A DNA stretch of 64,000 bases from Saussurea involucrata (Eukaryota > Streptophyta > Magnoliopsida > Asterales > Asteraceae), in NCBI GenBank assembly GCA_033807775.1, contig CM066321.1, forward strand, positions 253,072,422 through 253,136,421. Direction: 5' to 3'. Shown here one piece after another: positions 35,137 through 44,706 of the stretch (positions are counted from its first letter, which is position 1; every line of letters begins with the position of its first letter). Both the position numbers and the translations under genes were made by a program. The notes under the pieces are model-generated. The model made no database searches, was not told the origin of the DNA, and saw nothing but the letters and a program-made list of their open reading frames with translations.

Positions 35137-36901
35137 ATTAAAACCCTCATCACTCTCTCTTCCCTCTCTAGCTTCTGGCCGAAATCAGCCCCTAAACCTC
35201 ACAAGAAACACTCAATCTTTGAAAATTTTGAACTTATGTTCATCCCCCTTGTGTTCTCCTTCATCTCCTTCCTCTTTCTTTGTATTTCCCCTACTTTTCT
35301 TCAATGATTCTTGAGTTTCTGAAATATAGGACCTTCATGGACCTTTTAATGGTAGATTAATCACCAATGACATGTTAAATGTCAAGCAAATGGTGATAAT
35401 CCATGATCCATACAACAAGAACTCAAGAAAATGAAGTTTTGATTACATGCATGTGGATTTTTGCTATAATCTGAGATGTGTGAGTTCATGCATGTGTTTA
35501 TAAAAGTTAAAGGATGATTTTAACCTACAAAACTATGATAGAATAATGGTAAATAAGTGTACACATCAAAGAATCAATCATATGAGTGAAAATAAAGAAC
35601 TAAAACACTCATTTTCCATGAATAAGCATTTTTAGTTTCTGGCAGATTACATGCATGAACTTCATCCGACCATATCTTGTAAAATACTTGGTTAAATGAT
35701 ATGATTCTTCTTCTGGAGCTTTGTTTATTGAGTTATGTTTCAAACCCAAGTGGTTTCATGTAACAACTCGGAGATTTGACCCTCCAAATGGACGTGACAA
35801 AAAGAATGTGCAGACTGTCTTGATAACTGTGACACTTAAACATAATCATAATGATTAAAATACCTAACCACCTCTAAAAATGGTGCTACTTATGTCAAAA
35901 GTTCCCTAAGACATCAAATTAAAATATATAAAAATTTGGTTAAATAAATAATTCGAGAAAATACTTAATTAGGACCATAAGTGAACCTAAATTTCTGCCA
36001 ACAGAAAAGTAAAAACTCTAATTCAAGAAAAAAGTGATTTTTAGGAATATGAAAGGATAAAAAACATATAAACTGTAGATTTTGTCAAAACCTCAAATAA
36101 GAACAATATATACATGTATATGAATGTATGAATGATACCCAAATAAATAAGAGATTTATAAGAATTCGAACTTGGGATAAAACACAAGGTAAATAAGAAA
36201 TACAAATATATATGTATAATTAAAGAAAGTATTCGTCATGAAGAAATTATAAAACATGGTACAAGGGATTAAATACTATATATAACTTTTAATTTTAGAC
36301 CCTTTTCGTCACTTGTTATGGCGAAATTGTGGTAACTTCAATCTAACATGTATTTATGTATTGATTACTAACTTCAATTAATTCCTTATAACTTATAATT
36401 TTTAATCACAACAAAGGCATTTTATGATGATTTGGGTAACTAAGCGTTATCAAGGCCTAAGGTTTAAGCATAGAATATTACTAGTATCCTTACGTTCGTA
36501 GGATCAAAGTAGGATCATTTTACGGGTTGCATTGTGAATCTCTTGGAAACATCTTCGCTTATCATGGTGAGTATTCACAGCCCCTTTTTACTCTTTTGTT
36601 ACAATTTTGGGTGAAAAGCATGATATTGAATTGCAAACTGATTGAATTATACTACGAAATGTTGAACCTTAAATTTAATTGTTTGTGCACTAAGGTATGT
36701 ATACTTTTTGATGTGCTTGAGTTTTAAATGAAAAAGTCCCCACTAGTTAGACACTACCTATTAACTCATTACGAGCCGATGGTATTTGTGAGTAGCGCTA
36801 TTTGGATTGACAACCCCACTTTTAGCTGACGAGCTAGAAGTGCACTTTACCAGTAACAACAATGGTCTTACACATGTGGAATTATTTCACCGCTGAGGTA
36901 G

Positions 36902-36906
36902 GACGT
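36902..36906. repeat. Target site duplication of copia A (GACGT), left
   Basis: Recurs at 49967-49971. Confidence 0.95.
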
Positions 36907-37872
36907 TGTTGGTCCCGAAAGGCCTATACAAGTTTGTAGAAGGGGGGGGGGGGTTGAATACAAACACGCTATTTTACTTTTCTAAATTGTTTATTGATAA
37001 ATCATTAACAATTTACAGCTTGTTGCGGAAAAAAGATTAAGGATAAACCTAAATATAAACAAGTTGGAACACTAAGGTTTCTTGCACTAAGAAAGATATG
37101 GAGATTACTAATAAAATCCTATCTTGAGAGAGATTTGAACTTGTCCAGAGTTAGCAAGTTACTTCAAATGAAGTGAGTTCATCTCTTTATATACTGCATG
37201 CATTTAATGCAATTCAGTATACGCTTTACACGTGTCATCAGCGGATTGGTTGCATGTCATTGACCTTTGTTGACAACCTTAGTAGCCGCATGAATGAACA
37301 GTGTAGTATCAGAGTGGTTGTACGATCTCAGATTTTCGGAGGTTCTTTTATGACATTTCGTACGGTGGCGTGCAAGGGAGGTTAAGACAAAAGTACTTTG
37401 TACGGAGGACTTCATGATCAGCTTTCGTTGATTCAGCGATTATCATTTACTATTCAGCGAATGATAAAGTTCAGCGATAGCTGAAGTCTTGTACTTGATA
37501 CTTCACGTTGAGTGGACAAATCTGAGTCTTCGCTGATCCGCATCAGTTCATTAGTAGACTTGTCGCTGGTTCTTGAGCTTGATCTTTGACTTCAGCGTAG
37601 AACCTTTGTTGACGTGAAACTTGTCTTCAGAGATTATAAGTAAACAACTAACTTATCAGCGATCACCATAAGGACTGAACAGACTCAGCGCATTATGGTG
37701 AACAGTGTTCGCTGAATGTTTAATTTAAAGAGCGAGAGTTCCTATCAGCGGTACTGTAAGATCTTAGTACTTATCAGCGATAGTGAAACTCTGATACATA
37801 TTGTTTACATACAATTTTCACTAAGTATTTAAGAGATGGTCATTATCAAATCACTGAGGGTTTGGATCAACA
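36907..37872 (-). repeat. 3-prime LTR of copia A
   Basis: 966 bp, TGTTGGTCCCG to GGATCAACA on the plus strand. It carries a run of 12 G (near 36941-36953), a TATA box on the minus strand near 37186-37193, and, upstream of that box in U3, eleven CAGCG/CGCTG cores between 37430 and 37790. Confidence 0.95.
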
Positions 37873-37882
37873 ATCTCCCCCT
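37873..37882 (-). promoter_or_regulatory. Polypurine tract of copia A
   Basis: The minus strand reads AGGGGGAGAT directly before the LTR. Confidence 0.9.
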
Positions 37883-38139
37883 ATTTGATTATGACATAGC
37901 AACAAAGAAAATTGCTATTTAATGAAAACATAAGGATAAAAAGAACTCATAAAATATTTGTCCCTTTTACTGTTTTCTGGGATCTTTTCAGTACTGATGG
38001 AGTAAAGTACATTCGCTGAAATCTTTCTTTAAATCTTTGAATCAGATTACAATGAAGAACAGAAAGATTACAAGTACAAGCGAAATAAATTACAAGTACA
38101 GAAGGATAACTGATACAATAGAGAAAAAAGAAGATTATA

Positions 38140-39396
38140 TCAGTTTTCAAAAGGTTCTTCCTTAATGAGAAGTTCATCAAGGGTCGTCTTTTCAGTGGGA
38201 ATCATCCAGTCAGGAACCGTTACACCTTGTTTTCTTTTCTTCAGCGCTTCTTGAAAGATCAAGGGTTTTAGGTGTCGTGCCTGAATGTCCTTTCTGAAGT
38301 CACACCAGTAGATAAGATCTCTGAGCTGTTCGATTGGAGTGATTGGGAGCTCAGCGATCCGTTGAAAGCATTTTCGTCCGTCGTAGTCATGAAAGAATAT
38401 TCCATAAGGATTACTGATGACTTTACCAGGGACGAAAAGTTCACATGGTGGCAGAGAGATGTCAAGGGCAGATAGATCAGGATCAGGACCAAGTACTTCA
38501 GCGCGAGAGAAACCAATTCCAGTTTCATTTCGTATGACAGGTCCTGAATTTGAATCTTGACGTTTCTTCCTTGGAGAACCTCTTTTTCTTTTCGGCTTTA
38601 GATCAGGAACAGGAGGGATATCCACACAGGAAGATATCAAGTCGATCTATCTGTTTATCAGCTTTTCGAAATGATTCTTGTACTTTGATTGTGATGGTTG
38701 GATAGCTAACCTCATCTCCAGCCATTCAGAGAGACCATACCTTTTTACAGTGTCAGCACGAAAGGTTTCAGATGTGCCATCTTCTCTGAACAATTTGATG
38801 TCAACAATAGGTAGTCCGATAGATGTTCTTCCAGAGATGAATACCTTGTTGATCTTCGCTGGACGATATCTGAAGTGAATTTTCTCTTTACACCAGATCA
38901 AGGTGGTCTGAGAAACTTCAGTTTTCTTTTCCACGATCTTCTGGGCTTCTTCCCACAGCTTTCGTTGGATTTGAATGGGAACACGCTTCAGCTTGGGGTC
39001 TTTGACAGATTCTTGAGTGAGCTTGATGGCGTATTCTCTGTCTTTCTCTTCAGCTTCCTTTCTTTCAGCAATGAGGCGTTCAACTCTAAGGTGGTCCTGA
39101 TATTCAGCTTTTGAAATTCTGAACTTAGGAGGAACTGAAGGCAGTTGATCAGGCCTTAGAATAATTCGCTGATCCTCGAATCGCTTTATTATTTCTTCTC
39201 TTCTCTTTTGATCTTCTTCACTCAGCTTTTGAGGAACTGAGGAAGGTCTCTTATTGTGCGAGAGAGGTTGTTCTTCTGGTTCATCAGTCTCAGAGATCAA
39301 GTCCAAGACTGGGATTATTTCATCAGCAGCAGCTGGCTTTATTTGTGAAGTCGCAACAGTAGAACCTTCAGCGACATCCTCAAACAGGGGAGAGGA
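38140..39396 (-). pseudogene. Accessory gene of copia A, exon 2 (one in-frame stop)
   Basis: 418 codons plus stop, entered through the splice acceptor ...CAGCTAG|TCC at 39397. There is no ATG at the start of this frame, so it depends on splicing to exon 1. Visible: SSPLFEDVAEG at the start, Glu/Lys-rich helices (KLSEEDQKRREEIIKRFEDQ; AERKEAEEKDREYAIKL), a domain ending in LFREDGTSETF..D.VKRYGLSEWLEM, and a C-terminal domain (GKVISNPYGIFFHDYDG; LRDLIYWCDF; VPDWMIP). TAG at 38647-38649 replaces a Gln codon present in A2 (59803-61053), whereas A2 has its own stop elsewhere, so the family frame is open. Function unknown. Confidence 0.8.
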
Positions 39397-39546
39397 CTAG
39401 CTGAAAAGCAGCGATCTTACAGATAAGAATTGGGTAGAAGAACTTGGGTAGAAAAGATTGAAAAATAATGTGGATGTATATAGGTTTGGAGAACTTAGGG
39501 AGTTGTTGAGAAGTTCAGGGAAGGAAAAAGTAAAGTTTTAGTTTAC
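39397..39546 (-). other. Intron in the accessory gene of copia A
   Basis: 150 bp with donor CAG|GTAAAC (39547/39546) and acceptor CAGCTAG|TCC (39397/39396). It is pyrimidine-rich and phase 0. Unspliced RNA stops two codons into the intron. A2 has the same donor position (CAG|GTACAC) and acceptor with a 154-bp, clearly diverged intron, while the exon sequence on both sides is conserved. Confidence 0.8.
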
Positions 39547-42210
39547 CTGACAAACCGGCTTTTCAAAGAGAATCGCTAGATTTTCATCTTCAGCGAGGCC
39601 TTTGTCTTTGCTTTTCTCAGCGCCAGAGGCTGAGGGCTTTGTCTTTGTCTTCTCCCCTGATGGTTCTTTTATTGAGATTCCTTTAAGAGATTTGATCCTT
39701 GGGGCAGGTTTGACGATAAAGAAATCATCGTCATCTTCATCATCATCATCATCATCCTTTCTTGGAGAGAAGGATGGTTTGTCGTCAGGGATGTCGATGT
39801 CTTCATCTTCTTCTGCTTCGGAATTCTCAGCATCTTCTTCGAGTTGCTCCCCCTCAGATACAGAGGCGAGCTTCTCGGTTCCCTCGGGGTTTTCATCTCC
39901 CTGAGGTCCAGTGGTCAGATCTTCATTCCTCTCTCCCCTGATAGATTCATCATGGGAAAGGTCTTCAGCGCTTTTGTTGTTCAGATCTTCAGCGCTTTTC
40001 TCCTTGGAATGTCCAGCGCTCTTCTCCCCCTCTTTTTCATGATGACTGGGGGAGGAATGGGCAGACTCAGCGTTGGTGTTATCTCTGTCTTCTGGGCCAG
40101 AGAGTTTCACACAACCTTCAAGCTTTGCTATTCTGTCTTCTAGGCCAGAGATAGCAGGCGTGATTTTCCTCAACTCTGTGCGATCCTCCTCTGTGAAAGA
40201 TTCCAGAATAGGGACAGGGGCAGGAGCAGGAGCTGGACCATTTGCCTTGTTTACCAGTGTCTCGATCATCGTCTTCATAGAGCTAACGTCGGTCTTTTCA
40301 GAGCCTATGTCAGTCTTGACCTCTGACATATCACCCTCGAGTTTTTCAACCGATGTCTTCAGCGTTGTTACTTCGCTGGACATGGTCGAAACTGATGTTT
40401 TGAGGCTTGTGTAGTCAGTGTAGATGTCACAGAGCACCTTGGCAAAATCGCTGAGTGTCTTATCAAGACTCTTGATGTCTTCAGTGGAAGCTTTCTTCTC
40501 CACCACCGTTGTCAGCTTTGTCAAGTTCTCTCCAGCGTTTGTTACAGCTGTTGAGTTGTTGGAGAGTGTGGTGGTGAGACTGGACAACTTTGTTTCCACG
40601 GACTTCAGCGAGGCGTTGATGTCTCCCAAATTAGGACCTGTAACATATAAGTACTTGTGAACAAAGGAAAGCTCAGAAGTTTCAGGTTTAGTTACAGTGT
40701 TTAAGGTGGGATTAGTACCTGCAGGAGGATTGATGAACTCGTCGAAGTTGCAAGTTCCTGAATAGTGTTCCATATCCTCTTCGAAAGTACGGTGAGGTAT
40801 GGTGAACTCTGCATGTCCTTTCTTCATCATTTGTTGAGAAGCATCAACGTCGGCTTCTGGAATGATGGCATCTCCAGTGTTTGCTGGAGGAGTGTCCAAG
40901 TGAGTGGAGGGAGAAGCGAAGGTTAAGATTGGGGTTCGGGTTCTGAGTTCAGCGTTGGAATCGCTGACAATCACTTCATCAGTCTTTTGAGAGACTGAGG
41001 GAGGTTGGGTAGTTTCCAAGTTTCTAACCTCAGCGTTTGGAGACGCTGAAGTCTGGATTGGAGGGATGGCTTGCACGGGTGTGGCAGAGCGTACCACGGA
41101 ACTTTCCTTCAGCTCTTCAGAACGAGCTGAGGAGTCTTCAGCATGGAATTGCTGGGGTTGCTCCTTGGTTTTCTTGATCCTTTTGGAATCAAGTTGGGTG
41201 TGTGAGGGTTTCCTTTTCTTATAAGGAGAGGATGTTGTGGCCGGGGTATCAGCGATTGGTATTGTCGCTGAAGGAGCCACAGAAAGCGGAGAATTTAGAA
41301 GAGAGAGAAGAGTAGAGAGACGTACCTCATTGGCGACAGGCTTGAAGTCGAGAACCTTAGGGCCAATCTGAGAAAGTTTCAGATCACCCTCTTCAGGATA
41401 GCTGTCCTTCAGGCCATATTGAAAGATGGCGCTGATGAATCGTGGGTAAGGAACCCATGCTGGTCTGTCAGCGGCAGAATCGAAACGTTGAATCAGGTCT
41501 TCATAAATAATGGAGGCCCAGTCAATATTTAGACCTTTCAGCAGTGCGTATCCCATGGACTGCTGAGGTTGGGCGGCTTGATCAGAAGATCCGTATTTCG
41601 CTGTCATGCAGCTGATCAGGTGAGCGAAGATGAAATTCATCTCGCTGGGCATTTTGGATTTCTTTATCAGCGTCAGTTTCTTCTCAGGCTTCTTGTCCCT
41701 TCCAATATCCCAGATATAACCCATTGCGTCAAGGAAAGCAATGATTGCTTCTCTGTCAGCATGCTTTTTGTGGTCAGGGAATGGAATGAAGGGTTTTTCT
41801 TTGGAGGCATTTGGGAAGTTTAGGGCTTTGCGGATAATAGCGGGTGTGATCTTGATGGTGCCATACTCAGTATCGCTGAGTATGCAGTCTATGGTTTTGG
41901 ATGGATCTTTGGCAGAAGGTAGCTCAGTGTGTCTGGCAGAGTACCAGAACTGGGATAAGAGCCGCTGACTGGCAGGAGGTGTTATGGTCAGGGCTGTGTA
42001 GATGGGGCTGTTCTTCAGAAAACTTACAACATCGTCCAGATGTGATACTTGCTTCCGAGGAGGAAACTCGAGAAGAGCTGAGAGGTTGTTGGCCTTAGTC
42101 CAATCGAGTTGATCCAGCTCGAACTTCACCTGGGGGGCTTTGAAGATTTCCATTTCCTCAGAGTCAGTGGAGATGGATTCAGCGGTAACATTCAGCTTTG
42201 AAGATGCCAT
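39547..42210 (-). CDS. Accessory gene of copia A, exon 1 (888 codons)
   Basis: Open from ATG 42210 (MASSKLNVTAESIS) to the donor at 39547; if unspliced it ends at TAA 39538. N-terminal domain about residues 50-290 (FLKNSPIYTALTITPP; LLSQFWYSARHT; ITPAIIRKALNF; FLDAMGYIWDIG; MNFIFAHLISC; YPRFISAIFQYGL). I remember the same block order in 3-prime ORF proteins of Asteraceae copia elements, often listed under misleading names. Then a Pro/Ser/Thr-rich linker with a KKRKPSHTQLDSKRIKK basic patch (possible nuclear signal), a coiled coil about 520-660 (LKSVETKLSSLTTTL; MSSEVTTLKTSVEKL), and an acidic tail with an Asp run (DDDDDDEDDDD). No signal peptide or transmembrane segment, so it does not look like an envelope glycoprotein. 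Confidence 0.85.
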
Positions 42211-42726
42211 ATCATTGTATTATCAGTTCAACCAAAGATGTTAACAGATAAGAATTATCTTAATGTGGAAAGAAATTTCCGTTAAGATTTTTCGAATCTT
42301 GTCCATTTCATTCAGACAAAAAATGTCTTAATGAAGATTAGGGTTTTTCTTGATTTTAAAAGAAAAGTAAAACCCATAAAATCTTGTATTCCAGTTTCTA
42401 AAAGAAAAATGGATACGAATGAAGAACAAGTTTAAGATTTAGATTTAAAACTTGAAGAACAACCATGAAATGGTTGTGTTCATAAAACCATGAAAGAAAT
42501 GATTTTATTTTAAAAAAGTTCTTTTGTTTGATCTTGTTAAAACAAAGAGAAGATCGAAAACAAGTTATACGCATTTGATAAAAAATAAGAACATATTAAC
42601 CTTGAAGTTTTGATGAAGAAGATGATGAACAGTTCTTGAGGTTTTTGAGAGCACAAATGCAACAGAGAATTCTTTTCTTGCGGAGAAAGATTGTTCGCGT
42701 AAAAGACAAATATAAACCAAGAGTTG

Positions 42727-42734
42727 TTTATATA
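42727..42734 (-). promoter_or_regulatory. TATA box of a candidate internal promoter for the accessory gene
   Basis: The minus strand reads CCCTATATAAACAAC about 520 bp upstream of the exon 1 ATG. A palindromic TGACGTCA (bZIP-type) lies upstream at 42876-42883. Downstream, a CT-rich leader without ATG leads to a donor-like AAG|GTTAAT at 42601/42600 and an acceptor-like TTTTTCTTTTAG near 42395-42406. Not present in the LTR. Confidence 0.5.
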
Positions 42735-42875
42735 GGGATTTTTAGAGAGAGAAAACCTTGAGCGGGAAAAGGTTTTCATCATGACACGGACAGGTGTTTG
42801 CATTTGATTGGAAGTTTGAACAAAACGTGCAAACGTGTGTCAGAAAAAAATCGTGCCGAGTGTTATCCGTTGCAA

Positions 42876-42883
42876 TGACGTCA
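42876..42883. promoter_or_regulatory. TGACGTCA (bZIP-type palindrome)
   Basis: Located 142 bp upstream of the TATA box, in non-coding sequence between pol and the accessory gene. Plant TGA/bZIP factors bind this core; its activity here is inferred. Confidence 0.4.
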
Positions 42884-43215
42884 CAACTGTCCTTTCACAT
42901 TCTTTTAGGATGTCTCTGAGGTTTTGAAAAACTCAGGGACTCTTTTGAAAAACATGAAGCACTGAATAGAAATATCAGTGAAGGTTTAAGGAATTTTCAA
43001 AATATCGCTGTTAAGGAAAAGATATTCAGCGATGCAATTTATTTTGAAATCTTGCATTTACATGCGATTGTCAGAGAGAGAAAACATACCTGGATATCTG
43101 TTTAACCAAGTTTATTCAGAGAGAAGATGAAATGGATTATAAAAGTTGATTTTATCCCGAAGCCTATACAAGAATGTATAAACGTATCGCTGATAAATGT
43201 GAACCGCTGAAGATT

Positions 43216-44703
43216 TTATCCTTCAAAGTTCAGCATTCCAAGCTCGCTGATGAGAAAGTTGAATCTTGTCTCATCAAGAGGTTTGGTAAACAAATCAGCT
43301 AACTGATAATCAGTTGGGATAAAATGAAGTTCTATATCACCATTCATCACATGATCTCTGATAAAATGATATCTGATTTCTATGTGTTTTGTCTTTGAGT
43401 GTAGCACTGGATTGTTTGCTATAGCGATGGCACTTGTGCTGTCGCAATAGATTGGAATTTTGGAGAGCTGAAGATCATAGTCTAGTAGCTGATTTCTCAT
43501 CCACAAGACTTGAGAACAGCAGCTTCCAGCGGCTACATACTCAGCTTCAGCTGTGGAAGTGGACACTGAGTTTTGCTTCTTACTTGTCCAACCTACCAGC
43601 TTTCCACCAAGGAGCTGACATCCTCCTGTGGTGCTTTTCCTATCCATTTTGCAACCTGTAAAATCACTGTCTGAATAGCCGGTTAGATCGAATCCTGAGT
43701 CTTTGGGATACCAAAGACCTAGATTCGCTGTACCCTTAAGATATCGAAAGATTCGCTTTACAGCTTTCATATGGGATATCTTAGGTTCAGCTTGATATCG
43801 TGCACACAGACATGTTGCAAACATAATATCGGGTCGGCTAGCTGTAAGATACAATAGTGAGCCGATCATCCCACGGTACAGCGTGACATTGACAGGAACA
43901 CCCTTTGTGTCCTTATCAAGTATCAGCGGTGGTGCCATAGGGGTTTTCATAGCTGAACTTTCAGTTAAGTCGAATTTCTTCAGCATATCTTTAACATACT
44001 TTCCCTGATTTATAAAAGTTCCTTTTTCAGTTTGCTTAATCTGAAGACCAAGGAAATATGTTAGTTCACCCATCATACTCATTTTATACTCATCTTTCAT
44101 TCTATCAGCGAAACGAGTACAAAGCTCAGGGTTAGTAGAACCAAATATAATGTCATCAACATATATTTGAACTAAAATGATATGACCTTTTACTTTTCTA
44201 AAAAACAAAGTTTTGTCAATCTTACCTCGCTCAAAATTTTCAATATGGAGATAAGTAGAGAGAGTATCATACCATACACGTGGAGCTTGCTTTAAGCCAT
44301 AAAGTGCCTTGTCCAGTTTATAAACATAACCTGGACGCTTAGGATCTGAGAATCCTGGAGGTTGTTCCACATATACTTCTTCATTCAGCTTTCCATTTAG
44401 AAACTCTGACTTAACATCCATCTGATGTACAGTGAAGTTTTTGTGTACAACATATGCTAAGAAAAGACGAATAGATTCAAGTCTTGCTACTGGAGCAAAA
44501 GTTTCGTCATAATCTATGCCTTCCTCTTGTCTGTATCCCTGAGCAACAAGACGAGCTTTGTTGCGAGTTACAGTACCATGTTCGTCCAACTTGTTTCGAT
44601 AGACCCATTTAGTGCCTATCACCATTTTGTCAGTTGGTCTACGAACAAGTTTCCAAACTTTGTTTCTTTCGAATTCAGTCAGCTCTTCTTGCATAGCGCT
44701 GAC
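43216..44703 (-). CDS. Copia A pol: reverse transcriptase and RNase H
   Basis: In the same frame as the protease-integrase part, separated by one TAG at 44704-44706. Blocks: ELTEFERNKVWKLV, IGTKWVYRNKLDEHG, ARLVAQGYRQEEGIDYDETF, VHQMDVKSEFLNG, YGLKQAPRVWYDTL, YVDDIIFGS (catalytic Asp pair), TYFLGLQI, then RNase H with GYSDSDFTGCKMDRKST, VGWTSKKQNSVSTSTAEAEYVA, and the C terminus HFIPTDYQLADLFTKPLD. One conserved position reads VKSEFLNG where VKTAFLNG or VKSAFLNG is usual. The enzyme copies element RNA in the particle. Apart from the upstream TAG it looks intact. Confidence 0.95.
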   Translation of the reverse strand, partial: VSAMQEELTEFERNKVWKLVRRPTDKMVIGTKWVYRNKLDEHGTVTRNKARLVAQGYRQEEGIDYDETFAPVARLESIRLFLAYVVHKNFTVHQMDVKSEFLNGKLNEEVYVEQPPGFSDPKRPGYVYKLDKALYGLKQAPRVWYDTLSTYLHIENFERGKIDKTLFFRKVKGHIILVQIYVDDIIFGSTNPELCTRFADRMKDEYKMSMMGELTYFLGLQIKQTEKGTFINQGKYVKDMLKKFDLTESSAMKTPMAPPLILDKDTKGVPVNVTLYRGMIGSLLYLTASRPDIMFATCLCARYQAEPKISHMKAVKRIFRYLKGTANLGLWYPKDSGFDLTGYSDSDFTGCKMDRKSTTGGCQLLGGKLVGWTSKKQNSVSTSTAEAEYVAAGSCCSQVLWMRNQLLDYDLQLSKIPIYCDSTSAIAIANNPVLHSKTKHIEIRYHFIRDHVMNGDIELHFIPTDYQLADLFTKPLDETRFNFLISELGMLNFEG

Positions 44704-44706
44704 CTA

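Larger units (their letters stand above)
34598..36906 (+). repeat. 5-prime LTR of G2, first part
   Basis: It starts TGTGGCAACCGTC (3-prime LTR: TGTGACAACCGTC). It contains a TA microsatellite (34798-34841) and CT tract (35107-35135). The LTR resumes after copia A at 49972. Confidence 0.9.

Noticed and set aside
39602..39904. Ser-rich ORF on the plus strand opposite the acidic tail of the accessory protein
   Set aside because: It is the antisense of an Asp/Glu-rich coding stretch (GAT/GAA runs read as Ser/Phe); the same shadow appears at 61374-61565.
41268..41325. Intron-like GAG|GTACGT ... CTCCTTCAG in accessory exon 1
   Set aside because: Only 58 nt, below usual plant intron size, and its removal shifts the frame and ends the protein.
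39538..42210. Accessory ORF as a retroviral envelope gene
   Set aside because: No signal peptide, no transmembrane segment and no cysteine-rich ectodomain. Position alone is not enough.
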